Numbered from the stretch's first letter, positions 8,169-16,095 are shown. The stretch is 50,272 nucleotides of DNA from Eubacterium sp. (GCA_029266335.1 JAQSXC010000038.1:1-50272); one strand, 5' to 3'. A program made the numbers and translations. Notes: generated from the sequence alone by a model not told the origin.

Positions 8169-9077
8169 ATGACTTTACAGCAGTTGAAATATATTGTTAC
8201 TGTTGCAGATAAGGGTACAATCAGTGATGCTGCAAAAGAATTGTTTATTTCTCAGCCAAGCCTTACCAATGCCATCAAAGAACTGGAAAATGAAATGCAG
8301 ATTACCATTTTCAATCGAACAAATAAAGGAATCGTAGTGTCAAATGCAGGTGATGAATTTCTTGCCTATGCCAGACAGGTTCTTGAACAGGCAAATTTGT
8401 TGGAAGGAAGGTTTCTGAATGTCAAGAAACAAAGTCCGAGATTTTCTGTCTCAACTCAACATTATTCCTTTGCTGTAAATGCGTTTGTAGATGTGATACG
8501 TGAATTTGGCGGTAACCAGTATGATTTTACACTCAGGGAAACTCAGACCTATGAAATCATAGAAGATGTGAGCAGACTAAAAAGCGAAATAGGGATTATT
8601 TATACTTCCTCCAAAAATAAGGAAGTGATTATGAAGCTTATTAAGCAGAACAGCCTGGAATTCGATGAACTTTTTGTGGCAAATCCGCATGTTTTTATCA
8701 GTTCAAAACATCCGCTTGCAGGAAAGGATGAAATAGCTATAGCTGAGCTTGAAGAGTATCCATATCTTTCCTTTGAGCAGGGAGATTATAACGCGTTTTA
8801 TTTTTCGGAGGAAATTCTCAGTACCCTTGACCGCAACAAAAATATCAAGGTAAGAGACAGGGCTACATTGTTTAATTTGGTAATAGGATTGAACGGATAT
8901 ACGGTCAGTACAGGGGTAATCAGCAAGGAATTGAACGGGGAGAATATCATCGCAAAACCCCTTAAGGTAAATGAGTATATGCGTGTGGGGACAATAAAGC
9001 AAAAGAATGTGACACTAAGCAGGTATGGAAAGGCATACATGGATGCATTAAAAATGCATGTATCTGAATATGCGTGA
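8169..9077 (+). CDS. LysR family regulator, MtaR/MetR-like
   Basis: A 302-residue LysR-type regulator. The N-terminal helix-turn-helix covers about residues 18-37 (ISDAAKELFISQPSLTNAIK), followed by a linker helix and a periplasmic-binding-like effector domain. The sequence resembles streptococcal MtaR/MetR regulators of methionine genes, an assignment made from general resemblance and context. A near-perfect MET-box palindrome lies 24 nt after the stop codon, a metE N-terminal remnant follows, and a MetE-like methyltransferase comes next. It sits immediately behind the DUF512 gene. CysB-like or other LysR roles are possible alternatives. Confidence 0.85.
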   Translation: MTLQQLKYIVTVADKGTISDAAKELFISQPSLTNAIKELENEMQITIFNRTNKGIVVSNAGDEFLAYARQVLEQANLLEGRFLNVKKQSPRFSVSTQHYSFAVNAFVDVIREFGGNQYDFTLRETQTYEIIEDVSRLKSEIGIIYTSSKNKEVIMKLIKQNSLEFDELFVANPHVFISSKHPLAGKDEIAIAELEEYPYLSFEQGDYNAFYFSEEILSTLDRNKNIKVRDRATLFNLVIGLNGYTVSTGVISKELNGENIIAKPLKVNEYMRVGTIKQKNVTLSRYGKAYMDALKMHVSEYA

Positions 9078-9100
9078 TATATCTGATAAGTCTGGTTTGA

Positions 9101-9117
9101 AATAGTTTAAAACTATA
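9101..9117 (+). promoter_or_regulatory. MET-box-like palindrome (possible MetR site, also terminator-like)
   Basis: The 17-bp sequence reads A-ATAGTTT-A-AAACTAT-A and matches the streptococcal MET-box palindrome TATAGTTtnaAACTATA at all but the first base. It is nested in a larger inverted repeat (GTTTGA 9095-9100 with TCAAAC 9118-9123), and T-runs follow at 9129-9140, so it may also terminate the LysR transcript. It lies about 90 nt before the metE remnant. Confidence 0.55.
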
Positions 9118-9162
9118 TCAAACGCGCATTTTTTTGTATTTTTCAATGTAATAAAACTAATC

Positions 9163-9184
9163 TATACTATTATGCAATGGCATA
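9163..9184 (+). promoter_or_regulatory. possible -10 element and inverted repeat upstream of the metE remnant
   Basis: TATACT (9163-9168) is followed by the inverted repeat TATGC-N4-GCATA (9171-9184), a LysR-like symmetry. No convincing -35 is seen, consistent with an activator-dependent promoter downstream of the MET-box. Confidence 0.35.
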
Positions 9185-9207
9185 GATTTAATAGTCCGGG
9201 AGAGAGA

Positions 9208-9291
9208 ATGAAAACTTCAGTAGCCGGATTTCCAAGGGTCGGCAGGTTAAGAATATTAAAACTTGTATCGGAGAATTATTTTCACGGATAG
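9208..9291 (+). pseudogene. metE: N-terminal remnant of cobalamin-independent methionine synthase (metE)
   Basis: An ATG with a GGGAGAGAG site opens 27 codons and a TAG. The first 14 residues, MKTSVAGFPRVGRL, match the conserved start of full-length MetE, and the following RILKLVSENYFHG continues the pattern before the stop. The remaining roughly 730 residues are absent. The next 114 bp to the intact methyltransferase gene hold no recognisable continuation. It is either a deletion scar or a reduced leader ORF retained before the MetE-like gene. Confidence 0.65.
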
Positions 9292-9405
9292 AGAACAGAG
9301 AAAAATCCAATGCAGATCCTCAGGGATACTGGAACCTGAAATTGTAAGAAATAAGCTATAAACAGCTGTGAGTTTAATAATCAAAAATGAAAGGGGATAT
9401 GTAAA

Positions 9406-10521
9406 ATGATTGATAATAACGCACCTTTTAAAAATGACATAGTAGGAAGTTTTCTAAGACCTGATTATTTAAAGCAGGCAAGAGGTAATTTTGCGGAAGG
9501 TAAAATCAGCAGGGAAGAATTAAAAGCAATAGAGGACAAAGCAATTACGGAGTTGATTCAAAAACAGAAAAAGACAGGACTCCCGGTTATTACGGACGGA
9601 GAGTTCAGAAGAGGTTCCTGGCATCTGGATTTTATGTGGGCATTTGATGGTGTAGTTCATGAAAAGACAAAAAGTGGGATACCATTTCATGGGGAACCGG
9701 CGCTGATTGATGATACATTCCTTACCGGAAAGGTATTGGTTGGCAGTCATCCGTTTGTGGAACATTTTAAGTTTGTAAAACAGTTTGAGGATGGGAAAAC
9801 CGTTGCACGGCAGACAATTCCTGCACCTGCACAGTTTTTGTTTCAGATGATTATACCGGATAATCTGGAGGGAACAAAAGCCATTTACCCGGATGAAGAG
9901 GAACTGATACATGATATTGCAGAAGGATACAAAAAGGTAATCAGGGATTTATATTCGGCAGGATGCAGGAATATACAGTTTGATGATTGTACATGGGGCG
10001 TGTACGTTGACCCCAATGCATGCTTTATTTTTGGAACGGATCAAGAAGGTTTACAGGAGAATATTGAAAAACTGATCCGGATAAATAATCTCGCAATAGA
10101 AGATAAACCTGAAGACCTGGTAATAAATACACATATATGCCGTGGAAACTTTCACTCCACATGGGCTTGCCAGGGAGGTTACCAACAGGTGGCGGAAAAG
10201 CTTTTTGGGAATGAAAAGGTAAATGCTTTTTATCTGGAATTTGATGACGAACGCTCGGGGGATTTTGAGCCCCTTCGCTTTGTCAGCAAGGATAAGAAAG
10301 TTGTATTAGGACTTGTTACTACAAAATCACCTGAGCTGGAAGAAAAGGAGCACATAATCAAACGCATCCATGAAGCCTCGAAATATACTCCGTTGGAGCG
10401 TTTGTGTCTAAGTCCGCAGTGTGGATTTGCATCCACGGAAGAAGGCAATAAACTTACCGAAGAAGAACAGTGGGCCAAGTTGAGACTGGTGAAGGAAATT
10501 GCAGAAGAGGTATGGAAATAA
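9406..10521 (+). CDS. MetE C-terminal-type methyltransferase (YxjG/YxjH-like)
   Basis: A 371-residue barrel protein corresponding to the catalytic C-terminal half of cobalamin-independent methionine synthase. Zinc-site residues are visible as His and Cys in NTHICRGNFHSTW and Cys in LSPQCGFAST, with TDGEFRR and LEFDDERSGDFEPL as further family blocks. Members may methylate homocysteine or a related thiol using methyltetrahydrofolate or other donors; the true substrate is unsettled. An AAAGGGGA site precedes the ATG. It lies behind a MetR-like regulator, a MET-box and the metE stub, supporting a methionine-related role. No S-box riboswitch is recognisable in the leader. Confidence 0.9.
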   Translation: MIDNNAPFKNDIVGSFLRPDYLKQARGNFAEGKISREELKAIEDKAITELIQKQKKTGLPVITDGEFRRGSWHLDFMWAFDGVVHEKTKSGIPFHGEPALIDDTFLTGKVLVGSHPFVEHFKFVKQFEDGKTVARQTIPAPAQFLFQMIIPDNLEGTKAIYPDEEELIHDIAEGYKKVIRDLYSAGCRNIQFDDCTWGVYVDPNACFIFGTDQEGLQENIEKLIRINNLAIEDKPEDLVINTHICRGNFHSTWACQGGYQQVAEKLFGNEKVNAFYLEFDDERSGDFEPLRFVSKDKKVVLGLVTTKSPELEEKEHIIKRIHEASKYTPLERLCLSPQCGFASTEEGNKLTEEEQWAKLRLVKEIAEEVWK

Positions 10522-10535
10522 CAGCATTATCAAGG

Positions 10536-10568
10536 TGCCTTTATGGAGAGCTACTCTCTGTAAAGGCA
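10536..10568 (+). terminator. terminator-like hairpin
   Basis: TGCCTTTA (10536-10543) pairs with TAAAGGCA (10561-10568), with a short inner AGAG/CTCT pairing. Only a weak T-rich stretch follows, so efficiency is doubtful. Confidence 0.45.
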
Positions 10569-10690
10569 TTATCCATTTTAAGGGTTAAATAAAAAGTCAA
10601 AATTTTTTATTCTCAAGGCATTGTAAGTATACAGCAGGAATTGAAAGGGAGTTAACTAATATACTCAAAACATGTCTGGTTTTCTGAAAA

Positions 10691-10728
10691 AAGAACACTT
10701 GTTCTTAATGGGAGATAGCAGGTATAAT
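10691..10728 (+). promoter_or_regulatory. promoter with a LexA-like palindrome upstream of the first WYL regulator
   Basis: A perfect inverted repeat AAGAACA-CT-TGTTCTT (10691-10706) contains GAAC-N4-GTTC, the core of Gram-positive LexA boxes. It covers the -35 region of a promoter whose -10 is TATAAT (10723-10728). The remainder of the 327-bp gap (10522-10848) shows nothing else recognisable apart from the hairpin at 10536. Confidence 0.5.
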
Positions 10729-10848
10729 GTATTTAGCCTTTAAGGATTGGTATTAAAAATTGCCGAAGGAATCAGGGATATATTGATTATATTTTACCAA
10801 GATAGTTTTCAGGCAGAATGAAAGAAAGGCGCGGGAGGATGGGTAAAC

Positions 10849-11814
10849 ATGTCAAAAAATGATAATATGCTGGCAATCCTGTGGATGCTGAATTCAGGAG
10901 CAAAAGTAACTGCAAAGCAGATAGCTGAAAAACTGGAAATAAATATAAGGACTGTTTATCGTTATATTGATGCACTTTGTGCCAGTGGAGTGCCGGTAAT
11001 ATCGGACACGGGTCATAATGGCGGATATAGCCTGCTGAACAATTTTATCAGTGCGCCTTTGTTTTTTGATATTGATGAACAAAAGGCACTTCTTCATGCT
11101 GCAGTATTTGCAAAAGAATCAGGGTACCCTTTTAACGAATCATTAAACAGAGCAACCGATAAATTAAAAATGTATTCAAACCAGGAACAGGAAAGCATTC
11201 TCAATCGCCATTTAGCCGGTTTCGATGTGATAAACCGTGATATCGCCCCCTCTGTTAAAATGACATTGGAAGAACTGGAGTTGGCTGTAGCAAACGAATA
11301 CTCCGTAGAAGTTGAATACCGCACAAGCCATCAGGAAAAATCCAGGTCAAGAGTGATTGATCCCTACGGAATGTTTTATTGGAACAATAAATGGTATACT
11401 GTTGGATTTTGCCATCTCAGGAATGAAATCAGGAGCTTTCGGGCTGAACGGATTTTACAGATAAAACGGACCCCAAATATATTTAAACGGCCTGAAGCCT
11501 TTTCTGCCAGAAAATTTTTTTTACAGAATCTATTGCCTGATCCGGTAAGCGAGGAGGATGCGATTCCATTAATTATCAGTGGCAGGTCTGAAGCTTTGGA
11601 CGATTTGTGTATCCATTGGTTTTTTGGGCACCATCTGAAAGAGCGGTCATTAAATCAAGCAATATTTTTACTTGACGAAAGGACCCTTCATGCAGATGTA
11701 CCCCATTACCTCTTATCCTATGGAAAGGCCATTCAAGTGATTGAACCTGAGAGTTTGAAGAAAAAGCTTGTTTCTATTGCATCGGAATTAATGGGGTATT
11801 ATCAATCTTTATAG
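10849..11814 (+). CDS. HTH/WYL-domain transcriptional regulator (YafY/DeoR-like)
   Basis: A 321-residue regulator. An N-terminal winged helix (about residues 5-60, with VTAKQIAEKLEINIRTVYRYIDALCASGVP) is followed by a WYL domain starting near residue 140, with YRTSHQEKSRSRVIDPYGMFYWNNKWYTVGFCH as its core, and a C-terminal WCX-like extension. WYL proteins often sense ligands or DNA damage products; the ligand here is unknown. A GGGAGG site lies 11 nt upstream. A palindrome containing a LexA-like core overlaps its promoter. The stop codon merges with a strong terminator. Confidence 0.9.
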   Translation: MSKNDNMLAILWMLNSGAKVTAKQIAEKLEINIRTVYRYIDALCASGVPVISDTGHNGGYSLLNNFISAPLFFDIDEQKALLHAAVFAKESGYPFNESLNRATDKLKMYSNQEQESILNRHLAGFDVINRDIAPSVKMTLEELELAVANEYSVEVEYRTSHQEKSRSRVIDPYGMFYWNNKWYTVGFCHLRNEIRSFRAERILQIKRTPNIFKRPEAFSARKFFLQNLLPDPVSEEDAIPLIISGRSEALDDLCIHWFFGHHLKERSLNQAIFLLDERTLHADVPHYLLSYGKAIQVIEPESLKKKLVSIASELMGYYQSL

Positions 11815-11848
11815 CTTCACTGACAGCAGTTGTCAGTGAAGCTGTTTT
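11813..11848 (+). terminator. rho-independent terminator
   Basis: A perfect 13-bp stem, AGCTTCACTGACA (11813-11825) with TGTCAGTGAAGCT (11831-11843), and a GTTTT tail. It overlaps the stop codon of the WYL gene. Confidence 0.85.
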
Positions 11849-11916
11849 ATAATGGTAAAAACAGCAATCCATTGAAGCTTGATACTTGATAAATTTAAAA
11901 GATGGAGGACATGCAT

Positions 11917-12543
11917 ATGAATAATGCTGTATATCTATATGTTTTTGATACGATGTCTGACTGGGAAGCAGGTTATTTAACTGCTGAACTGAACTCCGGA
12001 AGATATTATAAAAAGGGATTAACCTCATCAAAAATAGTTACTGTGGGAATTGAAAAGACTCCTGTTACTACAATGGGAGGCTTAAAAATATTACCCGATA
12101 TTGGACTGGAGGAGTGCTGCATTGAAAACGCAGATGCTTTGATTCTGCCGGGCGGAGATACATGGACGGAAACAATTCATGACCCTGTATTGAAAAAGGC
12201 AGAGCAGTGTTTAAAGGAGAATATTCTTGTGGCGGCAATTTGTGGTGCTACAACAGGGCTTGCCCGGAAAGGATTTCTGGATTCACGATGGCATACAAGC
12301 AATGATTTGGGATACCTTAAAATGGTGTGTTCAGAATATAAAGGTGAAAAGTATTACAAAGATGAGCCGGTTGTTACTGATGGAAAATTGGTTACAGCAT
12401 CCGGAGTAGCACCATTGGAATTTGCATTACATGTACTGAAGACCTTGGATGTGTTTATGCCACAGACCTTAAACGCCTGGTACAAGCTTAATAAAACTCA
12501 TGAAACAAAGTATTTCTACGAGTTAATGAATTCTATACAATGA
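11917..12543 (+). CDS. DJ-1/PfpI family protein (type 1 glutamine amidotransferase-like)
   Basis: A 208-residue class I glutamine-amidotransferase-like protein. The nucleophile elbow AAICGAT places the reactive Cys at 109, with acidic Glu17 in DWEAGY and a PGGDTW segment as expected for the DJ-1/PfpI superfamily. It resembles the YdeA-like branch in Bacillus and clostridia; protease, deglycase or thiol-stress roles have been proposed for relatives, and none is shown here. The ATG at 11917 is preferred over 11902 and 11911 because GGAGG (11904-11908) lies 8 nt before it. A 19-bp tandem repeat array begins in the stop codon. Confidence 0.88.
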   Translation: MNNAVYLYVFDTMSDWEAGYLTAELNSGRYYKKGLTSSKIVTVGIEKTPVTTMGGLKILPDIGLEECCIENADALILPGGDTWTETIHDPVLKKAEQCLKENILVAAICGATTGLARKGFLDSRWHTSNDLGYLKMVCSEYKGEKYYKDEPVVTDGKLVTASGVAPLEFALHVLKTLDVFMPQTLNAWYKLNKTHETKYFYELMNSIQ

Positions 12544-12636
12544 GGGTATACTTCACTATTAAGGGTATACATTTTTATTGAGGGTGTACTTCACTATTGA
12601 AGGTTTATTTTACAATTGAAGGCATACTTAACTATT
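12542..12636. repeat. five 19-bp tandem repeats
   Basis: Five contiguous imperfect copies of exactly 19 bp, beginning at 12542, 12561, 12580, 12599 and 12618. The approximate consensus is GAGGGTATACTTCACTATT. Copies 1 and 3 differ at one base; copies 2, 4 and 5 diverge more. The array fills almost all of the gap between the DJ-1 gene and the VOC gene. CTTCA-CTAT-TGAAG hairpins can form across unit borders. It does not encode protein and its role is unknown. Confidence 0.85.
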
Positions 12637-12665
12637 TTAGTTCTTAATTGGAAGGAGAGATAAAA

Positions 12666-13202
12666 ATGACTGATGGCATAAAATATACAGGAGTGTCGGG
12701 TAAATATACAAATAGTGGATTACCGAACGGATATACAACTATAACACCCTTTATTGCATTGGATAATCCATCGGAAGCAATAGAGTTCTATAAGTCTGTT
12801 TTTAATGCAAGAGTTAAGGATATTACTGAATTTTTGGATAATAACGGCAACAATATAATTGTTCATGCAGAATTGGATTTTGGAAATGGCTTTTTGCAGC
12901 TGGGAGCGGCGAATCCGGCATATAAACTGGTCTTGCCGCCAGATGGCGACAATGCATGTTATTCTCTGGCGATTTACGTTGCCGATGTGGATCAGGTATT
13001 TGAAAATGCAGTGGCAAGAGGGGCAAAAGTCAGAGAGCCGGTTAATAACTTTGTTTCAGGTGACAGATACGGAAGTATATTGGATCCATTTGGGGTAAGA
13101 TGGTCCATTATGACCAGAATCGAGGATATATCCGAAGAAGAAAGCAGCCAGAGAGTAAAGGAATGGGCCGACAGCTTAAATGCAGCAGAAAAAACACAAT
13201 AA
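12666..13202 (+). CDS. VOC/glyoxalase superfamily protein (PhnB-like)
   Basis: A 178-residue protein with the paired beta-alpha-beta modules of the vicinal oxygen chelate fold. Visible blocks are TTITPFIALDNPSEAIEFYKSVF near residue 25, HAELDFGNGFLQLG in the middle, YVADVDQVFENAVARGAK, and GDRYGSILDPFGVRWSI near the end. This layout matches PhnB-like proteins, many of which have no known substrate. The ATG at 12666 is chosen over a TTG at 12648 because GGAAGGAGA (12651-12659) lies directly before it. It ends with a strong terminator. Confidence 0.88.
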   Translation: MTDGIKYTGVSGKYTNSGLPNGYTTITPFIALDNPSEAIEFYKSVFNARVKDITEFLDNNGNNIIVHAELDFGNGFLQLGAANPAYKLVLPPDGDNACYSLAIYVADVDQVFENAVARGAKVREPVNNFVSGDRYGSILDPFGVRWSIMTRIEDISEEESSQRVKEWADSLNAAEKTQ

Positions 13203-13248
13203 TACCTTTTGGAATAGATATAGAGTTCAATATATAGAATTATCCCTC

Positions 13249-13286
13249 AGCCGAGGGGCTACAAGCCCTCTTCGGCTCTTTTTTTG
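13249..13286 (+). terminator. rho-independent terminator
   Basis: AGCCGA and GGGGCT (13249-13260) pair with AGCCCT and TCGGCT (13264-13278), followed by CTTTTTTT. Confidence 0.85.
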
Positions 13287-13362
13287 TCCAAAGGCTTACA
13301 CAGACAAAAAAGTGTGTACTGCATCTATGAAACGCGGTAAAATGAAAAGGAATTAACTTGTA

Positions 13363-14043
13363 TTGAAGGGGGAGAACCTTATAAAACCAAAAATCGGCAT
13401 TATTAAATTCGGTGGAATTACATTTATTATTTCGGGTGTTTTATTTTTGGCCCAATACCTGTTTTTTCTACCCTTACCCGCTCCTCCGTCAGTGGATGCG
13501 GATCTGATGACATGGTTGACGAAATGGCGGTTCAATATTGCGATGGCAGATGAATTACTTTTCTTTGCCACATTATTATTGCTTCCTTCTATAGCTGCGT
13601 TGTACAGGATACTGGTGAAGGTGGATAAAATTAAAACTGTGCTGGGCTGTGGTCTTATGGCTGTCATTATACCAGTTAATATATTATTGGACATTATACT
13701 GGGGCGATTGGTCTATCCGGTGTATAATATTGAATTTTCACCTGATATCTACAAGCTGATAGCCAGCATTTACTATGGAGGCATGCATTCTGTAGCTATC
13801 ATTATGAGTGTGGCTACCTTCGTATTATGTTTCGTAATAAGAAGGAGTGTACTTGGTAAATCAACTGCCAATTTTGGATTTCTGGTTGGTATATTTGATT
13901 TTATCGGTGCATATCCCTGGTTGATTGGAACAGTCATGGTATTTGTTTCACAGTTGTTTTTCTCGGCATGGCTTGTAGTACTCGGAATAAGAATGCTTGG
14001 AGCAGCGGTACGAGAGGAAGGCCAGACTTTAGCAACTGGATAA
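13363..14043 (+). CDS. DUF4386-like integral membrane protein
   Basis: A 226-residue protein with about six hydrophobic segments (near residues 12-32, 58-78, 88-110, 140-162, 172-195 and 200-220). Its pattern, with a WRFNIAMADELLFFATLLLLP segment, fits the DUF4386 group of uncharacterised membrane proteins. The start is doubtful. The TTG at 13363 precedes the best Shine-Dalgarno (GGGGGAG, 13368-13374), while an in-frame ATA at 13381 sits 6 nt after that site. It is followed closely by an AraC-type regulator and an EamA exporter. Function unknown. Confidence 0.75.
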   Translation: MKGENLIKPKIGIIKFGGITFIISGVLFLAQYLFFLPLPAPPSVDADLMTWLTKWRFNIAMADELLFFATLLLLPSIAALYRILVKVDKIKTVLGCGLMAVIIPVNILLDIILGRLVYPVYNIEFSPDIYKLIASIYYGGMHSVAIIMSVATFVLCFVIRRSVLGKSTANFGFLVGIFDFIGAYPWLIGTVMVFVSQLFFSAWLVVLGIRMLGAAVREEGQTLATG

Positions 14044-14085
14044 CTATAAGTGTCCACACGCAAATGAAAGGAAAGTATTTGAATT

Positions 14086-14898
14086 TTGAATATATCAGGT
14101 AAGGAATATATGGGCGGTATTGAACAGGACAGGAATTTGGAATTTGGCAGAAGCATTATTGAAGGTGTGGAAATCAAACTATGCAGGAACAATATCCATG
14201 CTTATAAGCCTCATATCCATAATGAACTTTCATTGGGGTATATTGTAGAAGGATCTACTGACTTAACATTGAATGACGTAACTATCCATTACCAATCAGG
14301 TGATGGTGTCATTATACCGCCATTGATGACTCACAGATGTGCGCCCGGAGATATTAATCACTGGGCATATATTATGTTATTTGTGGATCCAGGCTACTAC
14401 AGTGAGGTAGTAAGTTTTAATCAGGCAAAGAAGTTGACAGGCAATCAAACCCGGGATTTAATTGGCTTTGTCGGACAATTACTGACTGAAAAGCTTCCGG
14501 ATACATTGGAAAATATACTTATTGATTTATTGTTGGAGTTTGGAGATAAAGACATTTCAGAAATTATTACTACAGATACAAGTGATAAGGTCAAAACCAT
14601 TCATGATTATATATTAAATCATGTGAAGGATGATATAACATTAGATAAACTTCAGGAAATATCCGGACTAAATAAATTTTCAATAATCAGGAATTTTAAG
14701 AAGATATATATAACCACACCGGCTGCATACCATTTGCAATATCGGGTAGCCGAAGCGAAAAGTTTATTAAGTAAAGGTGCAGGCGTATTTGATATTTGTG
14801 AGGAATTGAGATTTTATGACCAGGCCCATTTAATTCGCGAATTTAAAAAAATGTATGGTATTACACCGGGAACATATATCGAGCAATTAAAAGGATAG
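14086..14898 (+). CDS. AraC family regulator with N-terminal cupin sensor
   Basis: A 270-residue one-component regulator. The first half is a cupin-like ligand domain (HIHNELSLGYIVEGSTDL, then GDGVIIPPLMTHRC). The C-terminal 100 residues carry two helix-turn-helix motifs, LDKLQEISGLNKFSIIRNFKK and VFDICEELRFYDQAHLIREFKK, with the ITPGTY motif expected at the end of AraC domains. The TTG at 14086 is taken; an ATG at 14110, 4 nt after AAGGA, is an equally good alternative. It lies directly before an EamA transporter, whose expression it probably controls. The ligand is unknown. Confidence 0.88.
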   Translation: MNISGKEYMGGIEQDRNLEFGRSIIEGVEIKLCRNNIHAYKPHIHNELSLGYIVEGSTDLTLNDVTIHYQSGDGVIIPPLMTHRCAPGDINHWAYIMLFVDPGYYSEVVSFNQAKKLTGNQTRDLIGFVGQLLTEKLPDTLENILIDLLLEFGDKDISEIITTDTSDKVKTIHDYILNHVKDDITLDKLQEISGLNKFSIIRNFKKIYITTPAAYHLQYRVAEAKSLLSKGAGVFDICEELRFYDQAHLIREFKKMYGITPGTYIEQLKG

Positions 14899-14985
14899 TG
14901 TTAATTTAAGGTAGTGCAAATTTTATACAATACAGCTCCTTATTATTTAGCTAATCTAAACGTAGCAAATATAAGGAGGCTTATT

Positions 14986-15867
14986 ATGAATAGAATTAAA
15001 TTAGTACTTGTTATGATTATCTGGGGTAGTCTGGGTGTATTTACAAGATCCATTCCGCTGTCGGCTTTAAGCCTGGCCTTTCTAAGGGCATTCATTGCAC
15101 TGCCGGTTCTTTTCGCCGTAATGAAAATGAAAAAAGCAGATAAGGTAAAGGGGAAATTTTTAATTCCCTATATTTTTTCGGGTGTATTGCTGGGTTTTGG
15201 CTGGTTAGCTTTGTTCTATGGGTTCCGGCATACCAGTATCTCATCTGCTGTTATCATATATAATATGTGCCCGGTATATGTCATGATATTTGCACCGCTG
15301 GTATTAAAAGAGACTATCTCAAGGATTCAAATTGCAGTGATTGTAGTCTCGTTTATTGGTCTCTTCCTGATTGTCGGACACAATCTGTCTGACGGCTACG
15401 GATATATGGGGATGGTGCTAAGCGCTGTTTCAGGGATGTTTTATGCAATAATTGTCCTGATTAACCGCAGCATAAAAGTAAGGGTGGATAATCAAACGGC
15501 CACCTTTGTACAAATACTCACAGCGATGCTTGTATTGCTGCCGTTTGTATTGATTGCCGGAAATATTTTTACCGTTGTGAGTCTGAATGCCATGGCAGTC
15601 ACATATACCGTTCTATTGGGTGTATTACATACCGGTGTGGCCTATACCCTGTTCTTTTCCGTCTATGCACATATGAAGTCTGTTGAAATAGTGTCCTATA
15701 GTTTTCTGGAGCCTTTATTCGGTATTTTATTCAGTGTGATTTTTCTTGGGGAGACATTAACATTCCCGCAGATTGCGGGCGGGATATTGATACTGGGTTC
15801 AACCTATATCGGAGAGCTGCTTAAGGGCAGAAAACTATCTGTAGAAAAATATCCTGCTCAAATGTAG
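14986..15867 (+). CDS. EamA/DMT family transporter
   Basis: A 293-residue drug/metabolite transporter with ten hydrophobic helices formed by two EamA repeats. The first starts MIIWGSLGVFTRSIPLSALSLAFLRA and the second begins near residue 150 with GYMGMVLSAVSGMFYAIIVLINR. The AAGGAGG at 14972-14978 fixes the ATG at 14986. Relatives export amino acids, nucleosides or drugs. The AraC gene upstream, 88 nt away, makes a regulator-exporter pair likely. Confidence 0.9.
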   Translation: MNRIKLVLVMIIWGSLGVFTRSIPLSALSLAFLRAFIALPVLFAVMKMKKADKVKGKFLIPYIFSGVLLGFGWLALFYGFRHTSISSAVIIYNMCPVYVMIFAPLVLKETISRIQIAVIVVSFIGLFLIVGHNLSDGYGYMGMVLSAVSGMFYAIIVLINRSIKVRVDNQTATFVQILTAMLVLLPFVLIAGNIFTVVSLNAMAVTYTVLLGVLHTGVAYTLFFSVYAHMKSVEIVSYSFLEPLFGILFSVIFLGETLTFPQIAGGILILGSTYIGELLKGRKLSVEKYPAQM

Positions 15868-15971
15868 CCGTCCTAGTCAGGGCAAATCTGGGAGTAAGTT
15901 TAATTTGTTCAATAAACTCAAAGTTTCATTTTGAGCTTGCATAAATACCTGGCAAGACATATCAGGTTAAG

Positions 15972-15999
15972 TAAAATGGAGAATAGTTATTGCCGAAAA
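15972..15999 (+). promoter_or_regulatory. sigma-D (sigma-28) type promoter of the chemoreceptor gene
   Basis: TAAA (15972-15975), a 16-bp spacer and GCCGAAAA (15992-15999) match the sigma-D consensus TAAA-N15-GCCGATAT at nearly every conserved position. It lies about 97 nt before the start of the chemoreceptor gene, the kind of gene this sigma factor serves. Confidence 0.6.
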
Positions 16000-16013
16000 A
16001 GAATATTGTATAC

Positions 16014-16039
16014 ATAACATGTTTAAATAACATGTTTAA
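16014..16039 (+). repeat. 13-bp tandem duplication in the chemoreceptor leader
   Basis: ATAACATGTTTAA occurs twice in direct succession (16014-16026 and 16027-16039). Each copy contains the palindrome ACATGT. It lies just downstream of the sigma-D promoter, where a repressor or structural role is possible but unproven. Confidence 0.6.
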
Positions 16040-16095
16040 ATAAAACTTCTTCGGGTATAAATATCACAATAAATATTTCCCCGGAGGAGAACAAG

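Noticed and set aside
9292..9345. A metE C-terminal fragment after the stub
   Set aside because: One frame gives a vague resemblance to the NPDCGLKT region of MetE, but the match is too poor to claim.
9292..9405. S-box (SAM) riboswitch before the MetE-like gene
   Set aside because: The leader is only about 114 nt after the metE stub and lacks the conserved S-box core sequences.
12542..12636. CRISPR array
   Set aside because: The 19-bp units are contiguous with no spacers and there are no cas genes.
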